Source: Candidatus Woesearchaeota archaeon CG07_land_8_20_14_0_80_44_23
GTDB taxonomy: Archaea; Nanobdellota; Nanobdellia; Woesearchaeales; 0-14-0-80-44-23
Reading direction: 5' to 3'
Assembly: GCA_002779235.1 (NCBI GenBank)
Contig: PEXD01000025.1
Coordinates: 1 to 8,744, forward strand
DNA: 8,744 nucleotides
The position numbers were made by a program, and so were the translations under genes. Below are positions 1 through 4,826 of this stretch, in pieces. A model generated the notes under the pieces. That model saw nothing but the letters and a program-made list of their open reading frames with translations, was not told the origin of the DNA and did not search any database. Numbering within the stretch: position 1 is the first letter of the stretch; each line of letters opens with the position of its first letter.

Positions 1-2
1 AA

Positions 3-611
3 ATCCTTATTTGTGAATTAGAGCAACATAAAAAGAATCATGTGAATCAAGGCAAGGAATATTATTATTCCATTAGAAAACAAAATCCAAATGATTTTGA
101 TAATCTGAAGAAAGCTGCAAGATTTATTTATTTAAATAAAACATGTTTTAATGGATTATACAGAGTTAATTCTAAAGGAGAGTTTAATGTTCCGATAGGC
201 AGTTATAAAAATCCAGATGTTGTTCAAGCGGACAAACTGAGAAAAATTTCTAAGTTACTACAAAATGTTTCAATAGAAGTAAAATCTTTTGAGCAGGTTC
301 TTAAAAATGCAAAAAAAGGAGATTTCATTTACTTAGACCCACCATATTATCCTCTTAAAAAAGGTAAAAGTTTTACTAAATACGCAAAATCTAATTTTTT
401 GGAGAAAGAACAAGAAAGCTTAGCCGAGGTATTTAAAGAATTAGACAAAAAAGGCTGTTTGCTTATGCTTTCTAATAGCGATACTGATTTTATTAAAAAG
501 TTATATCCGACTTTTCATATTGATATTGTAAAAGCAAACAGAATGATAAACTGCGACGCAACAAAAAGAGGAGAAATAAACGAAATCGTAATAACCAATT
601 TTAAGGTTTAG
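3..611 (+). CDS. Dam-class (D12) adenine-N6 DNA methyltransferase, 5' end cut off by the window
   Basis: Transfers a methyl group from S-adenosylmethionine to adenine N6 in DNA, most likely protecting host sites from the adjacent nuclease. The frame is open from base 3, so the gene begins outside the window and the GTG at 42 is not its start. About 202 codons are visible. They include the D12-class stretch NKTCFNGLYRVN followed by GEFNVPIG (about 150-200), and the catalytic motif IV DPPY at 336-347. The FxGxG SAM-binding motif expected near the N-terminus of Dam/DpnM relatives must lie upstream. The C-terminal NEIVITN is typical of the family. The stop lies 11 bp inside the convergent nuclease gene. 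Codons are very AT-rich compared with the genes after 3650, suggesting transfer. Target specificity cannot be read from the sequence; GATC is common for this class. Confidence 0.93.
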   Translation: MLICELEQHKKNHVNQGKEYYYSIRKQNPNDFDNLKKAARFIYLNKTCFNGLYRVNSKGEFNVPIGSYKNPDVVQADKLRKISKLLQNVSIEVKSFEQVLKNAKKGDFIYLDPPYYPLKKGKSFTKYAKSNFLEKEQESLAEVFKELDKKGCLLMLSNSDTDFIKKLYPTFHIDIVKANRMINCDATKRGEINEIVITNFKV

Positions 612-1122
612 GCAATCCTAAAAAATTAAGAGGTAATTCTTCAAAGAAATAATCACAACCAACCGCTTTGATATAATCTAAAGTATCCTTGTATTCTTTC
701 TTTTTGAACCAGTCATTTAACACGTAAACATATTTAATCGTAATTTTTGAACCCTTAAACAATTTAATATATTGCTTTTTTTTGAAATCACACGTTTGAA
801 GTTTCTCATCAACAGAGCCAGCTACGTTCTGAAATTTCATTTCAACAATAAATAAAATATTATTTGAGCGAACAAATATTGTTTCATCTGGCAAAAGCTT
901 TTTAGATAATCTTGATTCGCTATGTATCTTTAGATCTTTTAATAATTTTGAGTATAAATTATGTTTCTTATAAAAAGAAGCGACTAAAGCGTCATTAAAA
1001 AATAAATCATTTCCTTTGACGTTATAATTCTTAATTTGATTAAAAACACTACGGAGATCTGTTCTTTCTTCAAATCTCAAGCCGGTCAATGTTTTGGAAC
1101 CGCCTTTTCCTCCCTTTATCAT
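601..1122 (-). CDS. Small PD-(D/E)XK type II restriction endonuclease (predicted)
   Basis: Predicted DNA-cleaving partner of the convergent adenine methyltransferase. Its 173 residues carry a PD-(D/E)XK-like core: Pro78-Asp79, then Glu94-x-Lys96 (EMKFQ), followed by GSVDEKLQ at 102-109, which resembles the region after the catalytic strand in several type II enzymes. The N-terminal GGKGGSKTLTGLRFE patch also recalls restriction nucleases, though I cannot name a subfamily or recognition site. It is far shorter than DpnII or MjaIII (about 290 residues from memory), so it is not simply a member of that group. The ATG at 1122 is supported by a TATA-like box about 27 bp upstream, giving a leaderless message. 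The 3' ends of the two genes overlap by 11 bp (601-611). The catalytic assignment is by motif only. Confidence 0.8.
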   Translation of the reverse strand: MIKGGKGGSKTLTGLRFEERTDLRSVFNQIKNYNVKGNDLFFNDALVASFYKKHNLYSKLLKDLKIHSESRLSKKLLPDETIFVRSNNILFIVEMKFQNVAGSVDEKLQTCDFKKKQYIKLFKGSKITIKYVYVLNDWFKKKEYKDTLDYIKAVGCDYFFEELPLNFLGLPKP

Positions 1123-1144
1123 GAAGCAAATAAGTCATAAAGAG

Positions 1145-1153
1145 TTTATAAAT
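1145..1153 (-). promoter_or_regulatory. TATA-like box for the restriction nuclease gene
   Basis: On the minus strand this reads ATTTATAAA. Its centre is about 27 bp from the ATG at 1122, the spacing expected for a leaderless archaeal transcript. A GATC lies directly upstream of the box (1156-1159). If the methyltransferase modifies GATC, that site could sense methylation, but this is speculation. Confidence 0.6.
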
Positions 1154-1173
1154 CAGATCCCTCTTAATTATTT

Positions 1174-1209
1174 TTTTATTCATTCTTAACAATGTAGCCT
1201 GCGCCGAAA
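1174..1209. repeat. 36-bp direct repeat, left copy (3' end of a membrane-protein gene)
   Basis: This stretch is identical over 36 bp to 2446-2481. Read on the minus strand it encodes FGAGYIVKNE and a stop (1176-1208), the same C-terminus as the gene remnant at 2448-2549. Outside the 36 bp the two copies diverge completely. Together they bracket the first toxin-antitoxin-like module. A duplicated gene 3' end is what site-specific integration or a short-homology rearrangement can leave. Confidence 0.85.
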
Positions 1210-1229
1210 ATAAGAAAATCAGCGAAAAG

Positions 1230-1262
1230 CTTAAATAGTTGGATTATCAACTACGTAGTTGG
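1230..1262 (+). promoter_or_regulatory. Promoter and three-half-site operator of the first NTase-HEPN module
   Basis: A TATA-like CTTAAATA lies at 1230-1237. Overlapping and following it are three TAGTTG half-sites: 1236-1241 (+), 1248-1253 (reverse, CAACTA) and 1256-1261 (+). The last two form a perfect 14-bp palindrome, CAACTACGTAGTTG (1248-1261). The first two form a second dyad with a 6-bp spacer. The dyad centres are 10 bp apart and the direct half-sites are 20 bp apart, so a dimer pair could bind one face of the helix. The site spans the TATA box and the expected start of transcription. Autorepression by the helix-turn-helix domain of the next gene is inferred. Confidence 0.72.
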
Positions 1263-1271
1263 TTTTACAAC

Positions 1272-1862
1272 ATGATGAGCCAGAATGAAATTGAAATCCT
1301 CAAATGCTTCTTCCCGCAATTAGATCCTCTCGCCTCCAAGGACGTTGAAGATAAGTCCGGTTTTTCCCATGAAACAATTTTCAGATTGCTTAAGGCGCTG
1401 GTAAACAAAGGATGTCTTACAAAAAGAAAAGTGGGCAAGACAAATGTTTATGAAATTGTCAAGGACAGGGATATTTTATACCAGCCCTTTGTAAGTTATA
1501 TGACTGAAAAAAGGCTGGGTTTCAAGAAAAAGCACTTACTGATGTATAAAAGATTATATGCGTTTCTTAATGAAATCAATCCAGAAGGCCCTGCAATAAT
1601 TTTTGGCTCTTTTGCCAAGGGAACTCAGACAGGAAACAGCGACATAGACTTGCTCTGTGTTGATAACACGAAAAACATTCAAGAAGTATCCAGAACATTC
1701 AAGACAAAGTATGGAATAAACATACAGCCGGCAGTTGTTAAAACTTCAGATTTTAAAAATATCAAGAAAGACAATCCTGTTTTCTGGAATGACTTAATCA
1801 TTTTTGGAATAGTTCTGGATGGTCTGGATATCTTTTTCCGAGAGGCGTATTTAAATGATTGA
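1272..1862 (+). CDS. Helix-turn-helix / MNT-type nucleotidyltransferase protein (antitoxin-like), module 1
   Basis: About 196 residues. Residues about 5-63 form a winged-helix DNA-binding domain (SHETIFRLLKALVNKGCLTKRK). Residues about 105-190 form a minimal nucleotidyltransferase domain with IFGSFAKG and SDIDL, that is GS-x10-D-x-D with Ser113, Asp124 and Asp126. This is the signature of MntA-like antitoxins, which in characterised systems nucleotidylate and inactivate a HEPN partner. I do not see a clear third acidic residue on the later strand (INIQPAVV), so activity is uncertain. A TTG at 1239 is in frame but lies inside the promoter, so ATG 1272 (or 1275) is preferred. The stop overlaps the HEPN gene by 8 bp, implying coupled translation. 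The fused DNA-binding domain probably represses the operator just upstream. Confidence 0.85.
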   Translation: MMSQNEIEILKCFFPQLDPLASKDVEDKSGFSHETIFRLLKALVNKGCLTKRKVGKTNVYEIVKDRDILYQPFVSYMTEKRLGFKKKHLLMYKRLYAFLNEINPEGPAIIFGSFAKGTQTGNSDIDLLCVDNTKNIQEVSRTFKTKYGINIQPAVVKTSDFKNIKKDNPVFWNDLIIFGIVLDGLDIFFREAYLND

Positions 1863-2361
1863 AAGATTCATTCGTTCAAAACAGTTAATGCAAGACAGCA
1901 CTGCAAAGAACCTTGCAGCATCATATTTGGAAAAAGCCCACGCCAACCTGATTACAATGGAAATATTAAGCAAGGTTGACAAATACAAAAGCATGCTTGC
2001 TATTCCAAAAGAGCATACAACCGATGAGTGGGTGGTTTCTGTTGCGTATTATGCAATGTATATGGCTGCATTAAGCCTTTTGGCAAAATTGGGATACCGA
2101 AGCAAATCACATACGGCAACATCTGCTGCATTGGAGGAGTTTTTTGTCAAGAATAAAATACTTGAAAATAAACATCTGGCAAATTTTGAGAGCATAAGGA
2201 TGAGACAAGGTGAGATAGAAACATTGAGAGACATAAGAGACAGGCGAGAAATTGCCCAGTATTCCGTAACAAAAAGAACCACCAAGGAAATAGCAGAGCA
2301 GACAAAATCAGATGCCCGAAGTTTTGTAGACCGCGCAGAAGAGATTTTTGATAATCTTTGA
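1855..2361 (+). CDS. UPF0332-type HEPN domain protein (toxin-like), module 1
   Basis: This 168-residue, nearly all-helical protein belongs to the HEPN superfamily, whose best-known members are RNA-cutting toxins paired with nucleotidyltransferases. The UPF0332 pattern is visible: SVAYYAMYMAALSLL (about 62-76), then Gly80 and His86 in a ksH-like position. Near the C-terminus is DRREIAQY, where Arg131-x3-Gln135-Tyr136 stands where UPF0332 members have R-x3-D-Y. No canonical R-x4-6-H ribonuclease motif is present, so RNase activity is doubtful. The role could be non-catalytic or use another chemistry. It overlaps the antitoxin-like gene by 8 bp, with a GAGAGG stretch about 10 bp before the ATG. 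It ends 87 bp before the right copy of the 36-bp repeat. Confidence 0.82.
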   Translation: MIERFIRSKQLMQDSTAKNLAASYLEKAHANLITMEILSKVDKYKSMLAIPKEHTTDEWVVSVAYYAMYMAALSLLAKLGYRSKSHTATSAALEEFFVKNKILENKHLANFESIRMRQGEIETLRDIRDRREIAQYSVTKRTTKEIAEQTKSDARSFVDRAEEIFDNL

Positions 2362-2445
2362 AATAACGCATTATTCTAATTTAATATGTGGCGTGGGAGT
2401 AATAAATAACTAGTTAATAAATTTCCCAAGAAAAAGCAATGAGTA

Positions 2446-2481
2446 TTTTATTCATTCTTAACAATGTAGCCTGCGCCGAAA
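2446..2481. repeat. 36-bp direct repeat, right copy
   Basis: Perfect copy of 1174-1209, offset by 1272 bp. This copy is continuous with more of the same reading frame on the minus strand (to 2549), so it is probably the original location and the left copy the duplicate. The intergenic stretch before it (2362-2445) is AT-rich and contains a 10-bp palindrome TAACTAGTTA at 2407-2416, with no gene recognised. Confidence 0.85.
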
Positions 2482-2549
2482 GAATATTTCCTGCCGCCTG
2501 CAAGGGTTCCTGCAATGAAGCCAAGAACAAGATATGCTCCCTGCAGTTT
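2448..2549 (-). pseudogene. 3' remnant of a glycine-rich membrane-protein gene
   Basis: On the minus strand, 33 codons are open before the stop at 2448-2450. They read AYLVLGFIAGTLAGGRKYSF and end GAGYIVKNE, a hydrophobic glycine-zipper-like segment with a charged tail, typical of a membrane protein's C-terminus. An in-frame TAA at 2550-2552 closes the frame upstream and no start is present, so only the tail survives. The break is next to the promoter of the second NTase-HEPN module (2561), which suggests that insertion of that module removed the rest. The last ten codons are duplicated at 1176-1208. I do not recognise the family. Confidence 0.6.
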
Positions 2550-2560
2550 TTACCGCAAGT

Positions 2561-2596
2561 TTTTTAAATGAGTAATTATTTACTCATATGAGTAAA
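2561..2596 (+). promoter_or_regulatory. Promoter and three-half-site operator of the second NTase-HEPN module
   Basis: A TATA-like TTTTTAAAT lies at 2561-2569. Three ATGAGTAA half-sites follow: 2568-2575 (+), 2580-2587 (reverse, TTACTCAT) and 2588-2595 (+). The last two form a perfect 18-bp palindrome, TTTACTCATATGAGTAAA (2579-2596), which contains the start codon. The dyad centres are 10 bp apart and the direct half-sites 20 bp apart. Measured from the first T of TTAAAT, both dyads (+13.5 and +23.5) fall exactly where they do in the first module's promoter, although the half-site sequence is different. Confidence 0.75.
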
Positions 2597-3175
2597 ATGA
2601 TACTCAATAAGGATTATTCTGTGATTGAATTCTTTCTTGGAGACTATAATAAAAGGGCTTACGGCAGGGAGATTTCAAGAATCTGCAGAATGAGCCAGAA
2701 ATCAGTCGCTAATTCACTCCTGCGCCTTGAAGCCGATGGAATCCTGAGGTCAGAGGAAAAGGGCAGGACAAAGCTTTACTTTCTTAATTCTGAAAATCCG
2801 CTCATAAAAGACACAATCCTTTCTGCTGAGATTAAAAAAAAGATATTATTCCTTAAAAAGCATCCAAACATTCAGGAAATTTTTAGGGAAAATTCGGGAA
2901 TTACCGGGATATTCGGAAGTTATGCGAGAGGAAAAGAAAGAGCTGATTCTGACATAGACATTTTTGCAATCGGCGCTGATTATTCCAGCATTGCAAAAAA
3001 CGCATCTGTTTTTGGAATTAAGGCAAGCGTCCGAAAATTCTCCGAAAAAGAGTGGGCAACTCTTATTAAGCAAAAAAACACCCTCGCAAGCGAGATTATC
3101 TCTGCGCACATCATCATTTCAGGCGCAGAAAAGTTTGTAAATCTTGCTTGGGCTGATTTTTATGGATTTGATTGA
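2588..3175 (+). CDS. Helix-turn-helix / MNT-type nucleotidyltransferase protein (antitoxin-like), module 2
   Basis: A 195-residue paralogue, in layout, of the protein at 1272-1862. Residues about 8-66 form a winged helix (YGREISRICRMSQKSVANSL then a basic wing). Residues about 104-185 form the minimal nucleotidyltransferase domain, with IFGSYARG and SDIDIF: GS-x10-D-x-D with Ser111, Asp122 and Asp124. As in module 1, the later strand (IKASVRKF) shows no obvious third acidic residue. The C-terminal IIISGAEKFVNLA aligns with FGIVLDGLDIFF of module 1, confirming a common family. ATG 2588 lies about 22 bp after the TATA-like box, so the message is probably leaderless; ATG 2597 is an alternative. 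The gene overlaps the HEPN gene by 14 bp. The operator covering its own start codon implies autoregulation. Confidence 0.86.
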   Translation: MSKMILNKDYSVIEFFLGDYNKRAYGREISRICRMSQKSVANSLLRLEADGILRSEEKGRTKLYFLNSENPLIKDTILSAEIKKKILFLKKHPNIQEIFRENSGITGIFGSYARGKERADSDIDIFAIGADYSSIAKNASVFGIKASVRKFSEKEWATLIKQKNTLASEIISAHIIISGAEKFVNLAWADFYGFD

Positions 3176-3647
3176 CTGGTGCATTTCAAACAAAAGTGGG
3201 ATTAGAATTTCTGAGCCAAATGACAACATGTGCAAATCATACATGAACATGGCAGAAGAATCAATAAAAATTCTTCCAAATGTTTCTCAAAGTAGGATTT
3301 GGACAGCAACAGTCAGCTATTACATTTTTTATTACTCACTTTACGCATTAATGCTTAAAATTGGAGTGAAATCTGAAAAGCACACCTGCTCGCTTGAATT
3401 TATGAAACAGTTCCTGGTGAATTTTTACAGCAGGGAAGAGATTAAATCAATCTCTTCTGCATTCTCTTCAAGGATAGACCTGCAGTATTATTCAGACCGC
3501 CCGGTTGATGCAACGGCAATACAAAATTCAAAGCGTGGATGCGGGGATTTTTACATTAAAACAAAAATGATAATTTCTAAGATAACAGAAAAACAGGTTA
3601 GAGCAATAAGAGCAGGGCTTGCAGAAAGAATGCACAAAACTTTATAA
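3162..3647 (+). CDS. UPF0332-type HEPN domain protein (toxin-like), module 2
   Basis: About 161 residues from ATG 3162. A TTG at 3144 is in frame but deeper inside the upstream gene and less likely. The UPF0332 pattern is clear: TATVSYYIFYYSLYALMLKIG (about 48-68), then His74 in KSEKH. Near residue 104 is SSRIDLQYY, again Arg104-x3-Gln108-Tyr109, the same variant seen in the module 1 protein and without a histidine, so the canonical HEPN RNase motif is absent in both. It overlaps its nucleotidyltransferase partner by 14 bp, giving a two-gene operon. The C-terminus is basic (RAIRAGLAERMHK). The TATA-like box for nth overlaps the 3' end of this gene. Confidence 0.82.
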   Translation: MDLIDWCISNKSGIRISEPNDNMCKSYMNMAEESIKILPNVSQSRIWTATVSYYIFYYSLYALMLKIGVKSEKHTCSLEFMKQFLVNFYSREEIKSISSAFSSRIDLQYYSDRPVDATAIQNSKRGCGDFYIKTKMIISKITEKQVRAIRAGLAERMHKTL

Positions 3648-3648
3648 T
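3641..3648 (+). promoter_or_regulatory. TATA-like box for nth
   Basis: TTTATAAT overlaps the stop codon of the preceding HEPN gene. Its centre is about 26 bp before ATG 3671, consistent with leaderless transcription of nth, independent of the toxin-antitoxin-like operon. Confidence 0.6.
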
Positions 3649-3670
3649 TCTAAACGGATAATATCTTTTC

Positions 3671-4315
3671 ATGCAGCCAAAATACGCAACAAAGGAAAAT
3701 GCTGCAAAAATAATGCAGATTCTGACAAGAGAATACAAAGTTCCCAGGAGCGCCCTTCGCTTCTCAAATCCGCTTCAGGTTCTCGTCGCTACAATGCTCT
3801 CTGCCCAGTGCACTGACATTAGAGTGAATATGGTTACTCCTGCGCTCTTCAGGAAATACAGAACTGCAGAGGACTTTGCAAATGCAGATCTTAAGGAATT
3901 GGAGCAGATTATAAGGAGCACCGGCTTCTATCATATGAAAGCGAGGCACATAATTGACTCTGCAAAGATGATTGTAAATGAATTCAACTCAAAAGTGCCT
4001 GACAGTATGGAGAATCTTTTGAAGCTTCCGGGAGTTGCGAGGAAGACAGCAAACATGGTGCTCTCAGAGGGCTATGGAAAGATTGAGGGCATTGTGGTTG
4101 ACACCCATGTCACAAGGTTGTCCTACAGATTAGGGCTCACAAGGAACAGGGAGCCAGTAAAGATAGAGCAGGATTTAATGAAAATCTTTCCAATGAAGGA
4201 TTGGCGCGCACTCTCTTTCTTTCTTGTATTTCATGGAAGGGCTGTCTGCACTGCGAGGAAGCCGAAGTGCGAAACCTGCAGTTTAAGGAATCTCTGCCCA
4301 AGATTAGGAGTCTAA
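3671..4315 (+). CDS. nth: Endonuclease III (DNA glycosylase/AP lyase)
   Basis: Base-excision-repair enzyme that removes oxidised pyrimidines and cuts the abasic strand. The 214 residues match the usual length (about 210). The helix-hairpin-helix motif is LKLPGVARKTANMVL (about 117-131), with catalytic Lys125. The catalytic aspartate is Asp144 in VVDTHV. A C-terminal iron-sulphur cluster site follows the exact C-x6-C-x2-C-x5-C spacing at Cys193, Cys200, Cys203 and Cys209. MLSAQCTD (42-49) is also characteristic. ATG 3671 fits the TATA-like box upstream. The gene looks complete and functional. It is followed within about 8 bp by a decapitated DUF763 tail, so its present neighbourhood results from a rearrangement. 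Base composition is richer in G and C than the restriction-modification pair. Confidence 0.97.
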   Translation: MQPKYATKENAAKIMQILTREYKVPRSALRFSNPLQVLVATMLSAQCTDIRVNMVTPALFRKYRTAEDFANADLKELEQIIRSTGFYHMKARHIIDSAKMIVNEFNSKVPDSMENLLKLPGVARKTANMVLSEGYGKIEGIVVDTHVTRLSYRLGLTRNREPVKIEQDLMKIFPMKDWRALSFFLVFHGRAVCTARKPKCETCSLRNLCPRLGV

Positions 4316-4322
4316 TTCTCAA

Positions 4323-4493
4323 AAGGCACTGAACAGCTTCGCCCACGGCGGCAAGGACGGAATTCCATACCCTGTGAATAAGGAGCTGATGGACCAGAAT
4401 GCAGAGCTGCTGAGAGAAGCGCTCAGGCAGGCGAGAATAGGAAATAATGAAAAAAGAGGTGCAATAATGCGGCTCAAGGGGCTTTATGCCTAG
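4323..4493 (+). pseudogene. 3' remnant of a DUF763-family gene
   Basis: The frame reads KALNSFAHGGKDGIPYPVNK, then MDQNAELLREALRQARIG and ends EKRGAIMRLKGLYA-stop. The block SFAHGGKDGIPYPV followed by a helical segment with an AKxG-like and RL-rich end is, from memory, the C-terminus of DUF763 proteins, which are normally several hundred residues. Only about 56 codons remain and no start codon or 5' part exists, because the upstream bases belong to nth. The function of DUF763 is not established. The stop overlaps the convergent gene's stop by 4 bp (4490-4493). The preserved reading frame suggests the truncation is fairly recent. Confidence 0.75.
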
Positions 4494-4738
4494 GCCACAA
4501 GATAGACAATGTCCCCTTCCTTGACAGGAGAGTCAACCTTCAGCCCAATCTCCTGCTTGGCTTTGGCTTCCTTCAGATTCTTGTGCTCTATCTGCATTGA
4601 AGCTACCTTCTGGGCAAACTCGGTTCCGTGCCCCTTTATCTTTATTGTATCTCCTGCCTTTATGCTTCCTGAGAGAAGCACTACGGCAACGCCTATATGC
4701 GAGAAATAGTGCGTTATTTTTCCAACCTCCTTCTCCAA
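4490..4738 (-). CDS. EF-Tu domain-2-like small protein (translation elongation factor-like)
   Basis: An 82-residue protein resembling the beta-barrel domain II of translational GTPases, without the GTPase domain. Visible features are VGKITHYFSHIGVAVVLL, then GDTIKIKGHGTEF and the family hallmark SMQIEHK, ending in GDIVYLV. Stand-alone proteins of this kind are annotated in archaea and bacteria as translation elongation factor-like; their exact role is not established. The start is a TTG at 4738, chosen because a strong Shine-Dalgarno sequence ends 5 bp before it. The longer frame from TTG 4753 would place that site inside the gene. It is divergent from alaX and convergent with the DUF763 remnant. 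Confidence 0.82.
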   Translation of the reverse strand: MEKEVGKITHYFSHIGVAVVLLSGSIKAGDTIKIKGHGTEFAQKVASMQIEHKNLKEAKAKQEIGLKVDSPVKEGDIVYLVA

Positions 4739-4743
4739 GAGAT

Positions 4744-4751
4744 TCACCCCC
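4744..4751 (-). promoter_or_regulatory. Ribosome binding site deciding the TTG start at 4738
   Basis: The minus strand reads GGGGGTGA, a strong match to the anti-Shine-Dalgarno complement, followed by 5 bases and TTG. Few other genes in this window have such a site, which fits a message with a short leader instead of a leaderless one. Confidence 0.65.
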
Positions 4752-4773
4752 AAAAGCTGCTTAACCCTTTTAA

Positions 4774-4783
4774 CTATTTAAAG
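4774..4783 (-). promoter_or_regulatory. TATA-like box for the EF-Tu domain-2-like gene
   Basis: The minus strand reads CTTTAAATAG. Transcription would begin near 4753, leaving a leader of about 15 bases that carries the ribosome binding site. It lies back to back with the alaX promoter at 4795-4804. Confidence 0.6.
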
Positions 4784-4794
4784 ATTTTCAGATA

Positions 4795-4804
4795 CTTTTT
4801 TATA
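4795..4804 (+). promoter_or_regulatory. TATA-like box for alaX
   Basis: CTTTTTATAC has its centre about 27 bp before ATG 4827, predicting a leaderless transcript. This supports ATG 4827 over the TTG at 4824. Confidence 0.58.
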
Positions 4805-4826
4805 CTGCTAAGATGAGGCATTATTG

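Noticed and set aside
1239..1271. TTG start at 1239 for the first nucleotidyltransferase
   Set aside because: It lies inside the operator and only a few bases after the TATA-like box, so it would not be transcribed. ATG 1272 or 1275 is preferred.
2407..2416. TAACTAGTTA palindrome as a third operator
   Set aside because: A 10-bp palindrome in AT-rich sequence is not rare, and it has neither the half-site spacing nor a nearby start.
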